Shown piece after piece: positions 20,945 to 31,817 of a stretch of DNA of 39,549 nucleotides. Source of the stretch: Gnetum montanum. Its lineage: Eukaryota; Streptophyta; Gnetopsida; Gnetales; Gnetaceae. Position numbers and translations under genes: made by a program. The DNA lies in the NCBI GenBank assembly GCA_015680685.1, contig MNCI01023920.1:47615-87163 (forward strand), in the 5' to 3' direction. Positions within the stretch are counted from its first letter, which is position 1. Each line of letters starts with the position of its first letter. Under the pieces are notes generated by a model. That model saw nothing but the letters and a program-made list of their open reading frames with translations, was not told where the DNA came from and made no database searches.

Positions 20945-22919
20945 TTGAAGGGCAAAGGGCCCCATAATGTTTCACTTGTCATAAGAAAAATTAAGGGTGG
21001 TGAACCTGTTTTCATAGGTTCTCCACAAAATGATGTTCCCCCTCCTAATGATGGTCAGGAGGTGGTGTATCAGAACCTACACTCCACGATTCATAATCTT
21101 GGTTCTGATCCCCAAGAACACCACGTGTTCAACGAGGGAACATGAACACATGATAAGGGTGAGCATTCTGATCATCATCACGATTGGAGCCGGGACCATA
21201 GAAGAGAAGGTAGGGAACATCGTCATGGCAATGGTCCTCCTTCTTCTTCACCTTCATCGTAACATTCACCCTCTCCTTCAACATCAATACATAGTTATAA
21301 AGAGCCTAACGGTGAGGATAAGGGTAAACATAATGAGAGACCTCAATGAGAGAGTCGAGAGTGAGGACGAGGGCACTCGAGAAAATCACTGCATGAAAGA
21401 AGGAAAAGTAGGGAACCACGTAGACATCATAGACGCTATGAAAGAAATGACCACAAAAAACCCCTACTTGCAACCCGAAGCATGTTAGACATCATGGAGG
21501 CCATTAGAATTCCTACAAGGCACCAAAAAGATAGCAGGATCAAGAGATTAGACATGAATAATATTCCACAATTTAAGGGGGATACAATGCTGATCCTTAG
21601 AATCACTTACAAGCATTTCATGATGCTTGTGCCTTGCAGAATATTGAGAAAGAGGAAAAAATTAAAGTTATTTCCAAGGAAACTGATGAAAGAAGCAGAA
21701 AGCTGGTACTAGTCCTTAGAACCGGAATTCATTCAAAGGTGGAGTACGATGCTAGAATTGTTTAATGATAAGTATCAAATGTACTCCCAAGTGTCCAACC
21801 TACAAAAGAAAATCCAAGGATGGAAGCAGGGAACTCATGAACCCTTGGATGCTACCATGGGCTGATACTATGCATTGTTACATCGTTGCTCGGGCCATGG
21901 TTACTCGCAGCAAGATCAACTCTGCCATCTTGTAGATGGACTTAGGCATGAAACCAGGAGAACCCTTGGAACATATGCCCAAGGGAGATTATCTAAGCTT
22001 AGGTCTCATCAGATTCATAGAGTTTTGGAACAAGTAGCTAAGGAAGAAGGAGAGATACGCAAGAGAGAAAGCACGGAAGAGTACAACCGTGATCCTTCCC
22101 TATGAAAAAGTGGAGTGAGATTCTCTGAAGAGGAGGATGAGTCACCACTCGAAGAGATGGTGAATAGGAAAACCTTTCCAGTTCAAAAATTAACAACAGA
22201 AGTGTCGGCAAAGGTAGATCAAATGTGGGACTCCTTAGATAGTAGATTTGAAACTGTTCTAAAAATCGTAGAAGAGTCTAAGGAGTGAAGTAGTGACTAT
22301 GATAAAAAGAAGAAGAGGGATTTGGACCATGCACGTAACAAAGGTAAGGGTAAAATGACTATCACCAAAGAGGTTGTGGATTCTAATACGGACAATGATG
22401 ATGGATGTGAGATATGCCAGTATGACCATCCTAAGGGATGTTGCCTAGTAATCTCACACCTGCAAGAGTCTGGGGTGTATGCACTTAACCCATGTCTTAA
22501 CAAATGGCAAGCACCCTGAAGGTTACCTTATCCCCAAGGTAACCCAAGGCAGTTTCACCAAATGTTAACGTATTATCTAAGTGGAACTCCACCACAACCT
22601 ATTGAGAAACACCAGTAGTGGCAATACCCACAGTCATGGGGGATTCCACCGCCAAGGCAAAAATACCCTTACCAGCAACTAGATCCATATGGCTACTACG
22701 TGCAACAACCAATCTCTCTAAGTGACTCTGTTGGTCATGCCACCCCACAACGTCACTACCAAGCTTGGGAGTATTATAGGACTCCTTCTCCTGGGAGAGA
22801 CACACCACACGCATACCATCCTCCAAATCCATTTGCCACTCTCACATCGATAGCTCCATTACCACCCACTCCAGCAATGCAATGGGACCACAAAAACGCA
22901 ATGCTACGAGAGCTGTAAA
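20945..22919 (+). pseudogene. Element B gag polyprotein remnant
   Basis: One plus frame of about 650 codons with several stops. The N-terminal third is unusual, rich in His, Arg and Ser (SDHHHDWSRDHRREGREHRH; ERRKSREPRRHHRRYERN). The capsid core follows at about 21560-22080: IPQFKGDT, LKLFPRKLMKEAESWY, FNDKYQMYSQVSNLQKK, LDGLRHETRRTLGTYAQGR-type motifs matching Element A (there MRETLGMYAQGQ). A knuckle CEICQYDHPKGCC lies at 22406-22444, then a Pro/Tyr/Gln-rich tail to about 22919. A local base change near 21600 disturbs the frame. This is the particle protein of the element. It was probably already defective in this copy, given the stops at 21713 and after 22105. Confidence 0.78.
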
Positions 22920-23114
22920 CCTTCAACCTACTATGGGTTCTAAAAACTGCATAAAGAGAAGACCTTTCTTCAGAACCAATAGTCCAAACAAGCTCTCACA
23001 ACCACAAGCAGTTGAGTCTGTGAACGTTCCATTAAATAAGGCTTTGGAGCTACCTTCAAATCAAGAACAGAGCTCAACACATACAGTTATGTTAACACAT
23101 ACCGTCATTGACTA

Positions 23115-23655
23115 GATCAAAGAGGGCCACCTTCCCAGAAATTCTTTGATCTTGGAAGTTCTTTAATTTATCTCCAAGTTTCTGGGAATGAACCACGTAA
23201 AGCTCTTCTAGACTTAGGTTCTGGAGTCAACTTAAGAGCAGAATAAATCTTGGAACCTACCTCTACTAGAAAAGAGTAATCTTCGCTTAGATTTGGCTGA
23301 CTAGTCCATCACTATCCCCTTGGGACTAGTAGAGGACATCATTAACACTGTGTGTCGTTGGTCATACCCAACTGATTTCCTAGTAATACAAGTAAACAAT
23401 GACAAAGGGGAATTCCCAATAATAATGGGAAGAGCATGGCTAAGTACCATAAATGCATGCCTAGGAATCTATGATCTTTCCCTAGAAATATCTAAGAAAA
23501 ACACTTTTGGGAAGATCGAGAGGAAGAAAATTCCATGCATCACATACAGTGACATAGAGGGTGATTATATGCAGGAACGTTTAGCATCACTTGCACGTGA
23601 CCAGTGTGCCCAAGAAATTAACATACATAAGTGCCTATATGTAGCAACCACATAA
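23115..23655 (+). pseudogene. Element B aspartic protease remnant
   Basis: Retropepsin-like domain that would cut Gag. The N-terminal half, in one frame, has KALLDLGSGVNL with the active-site motif as DLGS (23211-23222). The D-L-G-[AS] form is usual in Athila/Tat-type plant elements. After a frameshift the C-terminal half reads IPLGLVEDIINTVC, PTDFLVIQVNNDKGEFPIIM and GRAWLSTINACLGI, which corresponds to the conserved VED...P-x-D-F...P-I-I-x-G-R-x-x-L-x-T segment. It lies directly after gag. No RT follows. Confidence 0.72.
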
Positions 23656-25390
23656 TGAAGAGACACCCCATGGTTGATAGCTAATCCAAAGAGTAACTTA
23701 CCAACATGCATGGAACTCACTGGGGGACCAACTTGCAGCCATGTCGAAAGGATAGATACACTGGAGCATGAGCGTCGTCCACTTCCAACCCTTAACCTGA
23801 AAACATCAATTGGGAGGAGTTGGACACTTCTAAAAAATTCAAACAAGTGCTCATTATTTCAGATCTCTCCCTTTCAATTTAGTCATGGGGGAGATGGCCA
23901 CCTATGCTAATCAATCAAGGCCCTTAGTTTATTTTGAGTTTTTGTTTTACACATTTTTGTTTTAAAAATTTCTTTAACTTTTCTTGTTTTTGTTTTGCAA
24001 CATTGTTCATACTTCTTCGTTTATTTGTGTATTTATTTATTGTTATTTTTGTTTTAATTTTATTAAGTTTTTCACTTAATAAGTGCTCCGAAGATGGTAT
24101 GAAGTGTACTCCATTGATTGCTAATGTTTGATTTTTACCTTTGAGTTATGATGTTGACACTTTGGTATGATTCTTTTGATAAAACATGCAATGAGTCCAC
24201 ATCATCCATGCATCCATAAATTTCTATGGTCTCTCTTGGCTTGGAACTGTACGGTCCCTTTCTCAACAATAAGAACTATCAATGAATCAGTGACTGGGCA
24301 TTTCTCAAACTAAGGAAGGACTCAAGGATTGAAATGGGTGTGACTTCAAAGGGATTTGATGCGTTTGTGCTGGCCATTCTCTTGGGTGCTTGGATGTTTT
24401 CTTCTTGAGTTTTTTCTACCATTCTGATGATCGCTCCATTATCAGGAAGCTGAGCTAATAAAAATAATACGTCTTTGCATGGTGTGGTTCTCACGCAAAA
24501 GCCAGAAAAAGAAAGAAACAAAGTGGAAATTCAAAGCACACCCCTTAGATGATATAATCATCTAGGCTACAAGAACTAGTTATGGAACTAAAATAAACAT
24601 GTTCCCTCTAACTAAGGCCCTTCTTGCTTTCTACTTTCTCCTCTTTTGTTTCGTCAGAATGGTGGTGACTCTTGGTGGAGGCATTCTTGTTACTTTAGGT
24701 GGATGGATTGGCCAAATGTATTAATGTGAAGTCACTAGATGTGGTTTGTTTGAGGCTGGATTTGGAATGGGATTTACTAAGTCACATTAACCATCAATAC
24801 ACAAGGGGCTATACACCACCTTGTTCTTGAGATTCCATTCCACTTTGTTCTTTCCATCCTTCTTTCTCCATTTTCACCTCATTGCTGGTTGTATCAATAG
24901 TCCATATTTTGGTTGATGCATTATTTTCTTTTTGGTAAACTCTTGTGGTTATGACTTTAACTCTAGTTTCCAAATGACATTCCTATAGCCTACAGACTCT
25001 TTGAATGTGGGATTGTCAGGGCATTAAGGACACAAGCCTACTTTGGGGAGAACCCACTGGCATTCCTATTTGGTGCATCAGTTAATTTCTTTCCCTTAAA
25101 CATTCCACAATTACCATTTATTTTGTTCATTTCCATCTTTAACATCCATTTTATTGGTGTATCATTGTTTCTTTTTCTCCATCTTTCTTATTCCTACACT
25201 TTTTCCATTCTCTTGCTACCAGAGGTTTGCTCTAAGTCATGGGGGTACTAGTCCAATTTTTTCAATTTTCTCCTAACCCCTACACCTTGGGTAGCCACCA
25301 ATATTATATCCCTAAATCTGCATTTGCCATATCATAATAATGGGCCTTACACTAAGGCAAGGTATCGACTGCATTGTGATTCATTTACCC
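23656..25390 (+). other. Element B 3' interior without recognisable gene
   Basis: About 1.7 kb. T-rich DNA at 23930-24080 gives a hydrophobic frame (23934-24131) with no family signature. Around 24260-24400 the plus strand reads DWAFLKLRKDSRIEMGVTSK, which looks like decayed coding sequence, but I cannot assign it. Confidence 0.45.
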
Positions 25391-25424
25391 TTGCTAATTT
25401 AAGATTGTGTTGTGTGTGCAGATG
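25391..25424 (+). promoter_or_regulatory. Candidate 3' splice site and start codon shared with Element A
   Basis: TTGCTAAT (branch-like) then a T/G-rich run and GTGTGCAG, directly followed by ATGGC at 25422. Element A reads TACTAAC..GATTGCAG followed by ATGGC. Same layout and spacing, so the sites are homologous. The frame from this ATG in B is soon closed. Confidence 0.45.
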
Positions 25425-25791
25425 GCAATCATACAACAATGGATTGGATATGGAGGGAACACTTGGAATGGACTAGTGCTGAAGCAGTTATGCAAGGAAC
25501 AAGACTGATGATGTGCTTATGGATGGACAATGAAAAGTGCAATCTTGGCATCCGCAACAACAAAATTCTTCTTTTCTTTCTCTCTTCTCTCTTCTATCTC
25601 AGCTGCCAAATAAGGATGGATGTCAAATGTGTATAGTGTTCACTCTTGTTGTCATGAACACTAAATTTTGTTATGTATTGTAATGATGATCCATTCACAT
25701 GTCACCCCATCTACCATTAGTATCATTCGAGTCAATAATCCCATATCTTCTCAATATATTGTAAGGAACTCGAGGACGAGTTTTCATTCAG

Positions 25792-25802
25792 TCATGGGGG
25801 TA
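25792..25802 (+). promoter_or_regulatory. Element B polypurine tract
   Basis: TCATGGGGGTA directly before the 3' LTR, identical to Element A. Confidence 0.85.
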
Positions 25803-26615
25803 TGATGAGACGCGATATCGCATGGGCCACGATATCGCGTTGGCCCCTGCGATATCGTGTACGCGACATCGCAGCCCATCGCTAGTTCTATAAATAAGAG
25901 GCGGCTTTTCCTTATTTCTCGATCTAGATCTAGACCCTTAGCTAAAATCTGGTAGTTTTACCATTCCAAAGATAGAATAATTTCCATGTGCCCGTAGTAG
26001 GAGTCTCAAAGTGAACAGATCTTTATTTGAGAAAATTGTACCTAAGCACACATTTGTGTACAATAATAGAGATGAACTTTTTGATAAACCTTGTAGCATG
26101 TGGACTAAGCTAAATAGGATTTATTTACTCTGAAATACTTAAATGCTTTCTTAGATAATTAATCTCTCTCAATCCTTAAGTCTCCTAGTTAAGTGCATTC
26201 AGTACGACCGCTTCGAGCACGTGTGTAACGCTTGGTAACCCAGTAACGATTAGCGTTTGGTAATCCTAGTAGCACTGCACTGGTTTAGGGTGTGTATGGC
26301 AAGTGGGAATAGATATTGATGCTAGGATACTTACAACTTAGTTAGTGAGTAGTTAATGAAAGTTAGTTAATTAGTCTCTTCACCCTTCCCTCTTAGCATA
26401 GGCATTAAAAAGACAAAAGATATAAAAATCACATACCTCAAACTTACTTAACCATAAAACCATGACAATACAAGTAAGTTTGGGAGGACAACGATTGATT
26501 AACCTTAGGTGTTCCATTTGGGTGCGTAAGCACTTAGTCCTTGGAGTTTGACCAGATCGTGCATGAGACGCTTGTATTCATATGGTTGACTGTAGGGGTA
26601 CCTCGCCACTCATCA
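25803..26615 (+). repeat. Element B 3' LTR
   Basis: 813 bp, pair of 19617-20423. Palindromes at 25812-25821 (GCGATATCGC), 25830-25837 and 25850-25857 (CGATATCG), and a degenerate fourth (GCGACATCGC) near 25863. TATAAATA follows shortly after. Better preserved than the 5' LTR, which carries T/A changes in the same palindromes. Confidence 0.93.
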
Positions 26616-27297
26616 GTAGGTGTAATAGTTATTCATCCCATCTACATTTACCATTACTTAGCATCCTCTTTATAAGATTTATAATGACCTTATTGCTAGC
26701 TTCAGCTAGGCCATTGGCTTGTGCGAAATAAGGTGATGAAAAGAAATGTTTAATGCTCAACTATCGACAAAAGTCTTGCATTTCTTAGCTACTAAATTAA
26801 GATCTGTTATCTATGACAACAGTTAATGGTAGGCTGAAATGAGATACAATGTTATCAAAGATGAATTTGCAAACTTGTTGAGATGTTGTTTTTCTTAGAG
26901 GAGCTGCTTCGACTTATTTGGTGAACTATTCAATTGTGGTGATGATGAAACTATACCCTGTGAAGAATTTTGACATTATAGGTCCGACCATGTCTATTTA
27001 CCATCATTGAAATGTCCATGTGATCTGAGTGGTATTCAACTCGGTTGGGGATATGTGTATTAGGTTACTATACCATTAAAAAATATCACAAGTCTTAACT
27101 TTTTGTAGATAATCAATTTTCATATATGACCAATAGTACCCTAAACAACCAATCTTTGAGGCCATGGATCTAGGTCTTATATGACCTCTGCATATATCCT
27201 TATGTACTTGTTTGAGGATCATATGGGCTTTTGTTCTTCCCATGCATACTAGCAACATGTCATCATAGGATTTTTGACATAATGTGTTATCATCCAT
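26616..27297 (-). pseudogene. Element C integrase, zinc-finger and catalytic core
   Basis: Ty3/gypsy integrase in one minus frame. The zinc-binding region is at about 27070-27250: VHKDICRGHIRPRSMASKIG with both His, then TCDIF, where a Phe replaces the last Cys. The core follows: PTELNTT, the first Asp in IDMVGPI, then VEAAPLRKTTSQQVCKFI, the second Asp in VVIDNRS, and the Glu in NGLAEASNK. Exactly 35 residues separate the second Asp and the Glu, so the DD35E triad is intact. Nine or so stop codons interrupt it, each explained by a Gln or Trp codon change, with no frameshift. It ends at 26616 where Element B inserted and resumes at 19611. Confidence 0.88.
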
Positions 27298-27303
27298 GAT
27301 GAC

Positions 27304-27855
27304 TTAGTATTTTGACCATTTGCGTATTGCATCTTTTTGGGGGGCAATCAAGTTTTGTGAAGGTTCATCATGAATTAAATAAAACTTCATATCATCATTC
27401 CACTCTTGTTGAGGGACATTTTTAATAGTGGCTATAGAGATACCTTCAGTGTTATGTGTGATGGGAAATGCACAATTCTGCATTATGAAAGGCATCTTGC
27501 TAAACACGTCGGGCATAATATTTAGCACCAAGGTAGCAATAGCATCAGCTAGTGTGTTTTCACCTTGAGAAATATGTTGAATAGCCACATTAGTGAACTG
27601 TGAAATAAATGTTTTAGCTAGATTGCAAAATGGTTGTAAATGATTAGTCTTGCATGTGTAAACCTTAGTTACTTGGTTGACTACTAGTTGCAAATCATCC
27701 TTTATTAGTAAGTAGCTAATACCATAGTCACAAAATATCAACATACCTATTATTAGTCCTTCATACTTTGCTACATTATTAGTGCATGAAAATTGGAAGC
27801 TGTTGTCACATTTACACCATTTTAATGGACCAGATTTTACGAGATAATGTTGAGA
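27304..27855 (-). pseudogene. Element C RNase H-like domain
   Basis: Same frame as the integrase and directly upstream of it. It reads SCTNNVAKYEGLIIGM, then IKDDLQLVVNQVTKVYTC, and ISQGENTLADAIATLV, the RNase H motifs next to integrase in Tat-like elements. The Glu expected in TNN-x-x-E-Y is Lys (AAKYE-type change), while the Asp of DLQLV and of LADAIA remain. The N-terminal strand with the first catalytic Asp is missing: similarity stops near 27855. About 100 residues of linker to the integrase follow (QEWNDDMKFYLIHDEPSQ). Confidence 0.82.
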
Positions 27856-29650
27856 ACTAAATTGTCCAATTTATCTTTTCAATAGTGATTGGAAGATAAA
27901 AGTTAAATTATTTATTTAAAAGGGGAATAGTGAAAAGTGTGATAAAGAAAGATGTTAAAGGAAAAAAAAATTGAAAAGTGCTCTTTATATTCAAGGTATG
28001 CACATTTTGAGTTTGTGTTCATATATCCAAAGGCATGGAATTAATGAAAGCTTTGTAAGGTGTTTCTAGCTTAAGGATGAAGAATTTGTGGGTTTTCCAT
28101 GTAAAAATATGTATAATGGTGAAGGTGAAATTTGGTAAATGCAAAAAAGTGTATTGCAATCATATCACCATTGGTTCTTACATTGGATCAGTTTATCAAT
28201 TTCAGTTTTAGTGGTAAATTGGATGTTTCAAAGAATAATAAAAAATAAAGTGGATAAATTTGTGCATCCATTTTTCCTAAAACTGTGCAAGAACTTCTTA
28301 GGAAAACTGAAAAGTAATTGCATTCCATAAAGATCCATTATTATGTTATGGTCATTGCAATTCATAATGCTGTATTCAATCTACAATGGTTTTAAAATGA
28401 TGGTAGAAAATTAAGTTGTAGAGATATGAATTTTGAACAAAACAAAAGGAAAATATCCACTTTAAAAGCTCAACAACATTTGATGAATGTTGATAGAACA
28501 AGATCATAATTTCAACATAAAGTAAACAAAATTAACAAGATTCTTGTTAAACGATGGTTGAAAAATTCAACAAAATTGTTTGAAAAAAATTCATCATTAT
28601 TCTAGAAGAGAAACACTTTCTGTAAAAAAAAACATGGTAATATGAAGTGCAGAAAGCAAATAAAATTTCAAAAACTTGTAGAAGAACATAGGCCCTACAA
28701 CTCATAAGAATATCTAGACAAAATTGGCATTCCAGAGCAAAAATGAGCATGCCAAACCTATAGGCATTAGAAATTTGGCTTCACATTCAAAATCAAAAGA
28801 AGCCCTAAAGCAACAACTATCATATATTTCAAAAAAATGTAGGTTGATGAACCTTAAGTAAAGGGTATTTGTCATGGAAAATTTCTCCATAGTAGATTTA
28901 GAAATTTTGAATGGAAGCTCCTCTTTGACCACCTGTGCACAGTTGTCACCTCACAGAGGGTCACGTGGTAGCAAGGCATCAACATGGTGAGAACCAAAGC
29001 AGGGTTTGAATCTGCAAATTTCTTGTTCACAATGGAGGCAGCCATTTTGAAGTAGCACCAAGAAGAATAATGAGTGTAGAGACCAAGGACAACACCTGTG
29101 GGAGTGCCATGCCTACCAAACTGCAATAATAGGATCTAGGAGCCAAAGCAGAGGATACAAGACACACAAGAACAACACGATGGAGGTGGCATGGTAGCGG
29201 GCATGACGATCACAAAGCTCCAACATCAACGCAAGGCACACAAAACATGAAACCATGTATATTAAGGTTACATGGCCTTAATAACAATTTTATTTAATCA
29301 AAAAAATCATCACAAATAAAAAATTATGGTTTATTCAAATTATAACTAGTAATTTTAAAAGAAAGGTTTATGATTTGAAAAGGAGAATTTATAATCATTT
29401 GATAAATATAACTTTAATTTCTTTGGGAATTAAAAATTTCCAATAAAAGTTATACCCTTCCATGGAAGTTATAAATAGATCTTCTTGATATTTGTAAGGT
29501 TGTAATTACTAAGAAGACACTTGCCAACTATGGCTTGATTTTCTCATAACTCCCTATAGAAGTTATAACTTCTTAAGGTAGTTATAAATAAATTCCCTAG
29601 ATATTTAATATTTACCTTAACCTTCAATGATGAATGTAACTACCATGAAG
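27856..29650. other. AT-rich stretch without recognisable gene
   Basis: Nothing supportable. Short frames on both strands (for example 28139-28330, 28547-29126) have no family motif. The block 28930-29240 is less AT-rich than its surroundings and may belong to the LTR of Element D or to another repeat; I could not find a partner copy. Confidence 0.45.
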
Positions 29651-29654
29651 CAAC

Positions 29655-29664
29655 TATAAAAAGG
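29655..29664 (+). promoter_or_regulatory. Possible TATA box of Element D 5' LTR
   Basis: TATAAAAAGG, about 1.7 kb upstream of the gag remnant on the same strand. Position and orientation fit an LTR promoter; no transcript evidence. Confidence 0.4.
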
Positions 29665-30817
29665 CTTCAACAGTAGGAGAAATTTATTTTTTGGGGAAAA
29701 ATCAGTAGAAGCAACATTGAAGATTGTAATAGGGATTGCTAGAGATATCAATTCAACTATTTGGTTTTAATCTTGTGAGTGCCTTACTTTCCATTTTTTT
29801 TAGTTACTTAGCTAATGGTCTAGATAGTATTATGCTTGGCATTTAATTTTGGGATTTTCTAGATTTTTCTTAGAGCTCCGTTTTGGGCAATATTAGACTT
29901 CTATTAAGGCTTGTAAAATAAGAGCTTATGTTACAAAAAAGCATCTTAAGCAATTTAATAGTAAAGTCTTATAGAAATTTCCTATTTGAGTTTAGAGGAT
30001 CTAGAAATTCTTTGATACTTTATCTTGTTTGAAATAGCTTCATTTTTCTAAATTTTATTTCCATAGAATTCTAATTTTAAAAATTAACAAATTTTTATAT
30101 TAGTTCTAGTGTTTGCAATTCTTGAAAACTATAGGTTAGCCAAGCAGAAGCTTGTACTTGTGGTTTACAAAGCACTTTGGTAGTGAATAAGATTATCTTT
30201 TATGAATTTGCTTGTTGAGCTCAAAAGGTTTGGGCAATTTGTAATACTTAGATTAAACTGGAATAGCTTTATTGCAAAGTGTTTCATCATGTTCAATTTA
30301 TCATGCCTAAATGTTTGAGATTTACACAAATTTGCTTTTCTTTCTTTTCTCTTTCTAAAATCCATTGAATCTCACTCTATTTCTAGTTTACTTGTGGAAT
30401 TTTCTCTCTGGGGGAAAACTAGGAGTAGATTGGTAGAATTGTGCTAAACCATTTTTGTGAAATTATATGTGTTTCAAGTAGTTTACTATAGGGACTATAT
30501 AGACTAAGTGATTTCAAAAAAATATGAATTTCAAACAACTCATAGTATTTGAAAAAGCTAGCTAAATTTCTTTTATGATAGCCAGTTACAATTTCATACA
30601 CAAAACCAAGCATTTCAACATTTACAACAACAAGCACATACTCATGTTTAGTTTATTTCATAATCGCTAAGTTTATTTGGAGGTATCTAGGCCTTGGTAT
30701 TGCCAGAAGACCAACAAGCACCTAAACCCTGTTTGGAGGAACACCTTCATTTTTTGTGTCCCCCAAAGTCATGAAATCAGAGGCCACAAGCATTAGTGGT
30801 CCCAAGCTGTTACCAAC

Positions 30818-31001
30818 CATTCTTTTGGCACTAGAAAGAGGATAATTTGTCATCTAATTTCATAAGCCTAATAGTCCTAGCATGTCAACAGTTTTTTTTG
30901 GCACTAGAAGGAGTGCAAGAAAATTGGTTACCTAAGTTCATTACATTCAAAGAGATTAATAGTCCTAGCACACCAGCAATTCTTTTTATTGCTAGGAGAA
31001 G
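30818..31001 (+). repeat. Three degenerate copies of a TTTTGGCACTAGAAGGAG motif
   Basis: The motif appears at about 30821-30840, 30892-30912 and, weaker, 30977-31001, each after CCTAGCA/CAACMATT-like sequence, with spacings of about 72 and 89 bp. TGGCACTAG could be a primer-site-like string. A leader repeat in Element D is the safest reading. Confidence 0.55.
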
Positions 31002-31380
31002 TTGAAAGAGAATTAGTTAACATTTTGAGTTAATGATTGAACAAACTGATAGTTTAGAAGATTTTAAGGGTTTTAAAGAAATTCTTGATTATAAGACTAC
31101 TTACTCATTAAAAGAAGAATAGAATAAGGTTCTTGAGTTTGGAACAAGTAGTGGAGTAAAGACCAAAAGGATAAGAAGATCACTCCTTCTATCTAGTTTA
31201 TTAGCCTATAAGAGAAAGTCAACGAAATATAAGAGTTCAATAATCAAAAGGAATTCTAGGATGGAAATATTTGGAAAAGAGTTACACCATTAGGATTTTA
31301 AAACTACAATGATATTTCTAAGGTAGTTTATAAATATTTTTCTAAGACTTTTATTCCTCGAAAATGCTTACTTAGATAAA

Positions 31381-31770
31381 GAATACATTCACTTATTTGA
31401 GTTAGCTTTAGCTCATGCAAATATTCAACATCAATATCAAGCTTGTAGATTGTTTGTAGAAAATTTAAAGGATATGGCTCAAATTTGGTATTCTAACTTG
31501 CCAAGCAATAGTATCACAACTTGGGATGTTATGAAAAGTCTTTTCTTGGCCCAATTTGGCAATCAATTAGATCAATAAGAACTATATTGTAAGCTAGTAC
31601 AAGCTAAGTACGGAGTTAAAGAGTCAATTAAATATTTCAACATTAAATTTCAATGAATTTGTGGCATCTTTCAAGGATAATATAGACCATCAAATGAAAT
31701 GCTTAGAGAACCTATCTCAAGGTTGTGAATCCCAATATTTTGATATGGTTAAGAAGAAATCCAAAATTGA
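31381..31770 (+). pseudogene. Element D gag core
   Basis: Reads LFELALAHANIQHQYQACRL, then AQIWYSNLPSNSITTWDVMK and SLFLAQFGNQLDQ, the signature of the retrotransposon gag core (W-x-x-L-P-x-x-S-I-x-T-W). A stop follows QLDQ and more stops occur near 31655. No start codon is obvious. Homology to the Gag of A/B is only at the level of the general domain. Confidence 0.72.
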
Positions 31771-31817
31771 TAACATTGAATGAATACTATAGTGAAGTAA
31801 TACAATTAGAAAGATAG

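Larger units (their letters stand above)
19617..26615 (+). mobile_element. Element B: non-autonomous relative of Element A (gag and protease only)
   Basis: A 7.0 kb element on the plus strand with two LTRs, target duplication GTAGG, tRNA-Asp type primer site, gag, a decayed aspartic protease and a polypurine tract. I find no RT, RNase H or integrase between 23655 and the 3' LTR. It is the same family as Element A but in the opposite orientation. Unlike A it keeps a protease, but between its splice-acceptor/ATG signal and the polypurine tract only about 370 bp remain, against 3.1 kb in A. Gag-only elements driven by other elements' enzymes are known in plants (TR-GAG type); B fits that pattern. 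Confidence 0.9.
16406..27860 (-). mobile_element. Element C: Tat-like Ty3/gypsy element, 5' part missing, split by Element B
   Basis: Minus-strand element with a 3' LTR starting at TGTAGCGATAG (16406), a 3' untranslated region, integrase and RNase H. Gag, protease and RT are not seen; recognisable sequence ends near 27855. The LTR outer part aligns with that of Element E: TGTAGYGAYAGAAAA at the edge, then a shared GCCCTG...CAGGGACTT block. The RNase H next to the integrase and the style of its motifs suggest the Tat lineage. Element B sits inside the integrase with target duplication GTAGG. Dense stop codons with hardly any frameshift make it an old, methylation-decayed copy. The inner edge of the LTR was not found. 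Confidence 0.72.
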
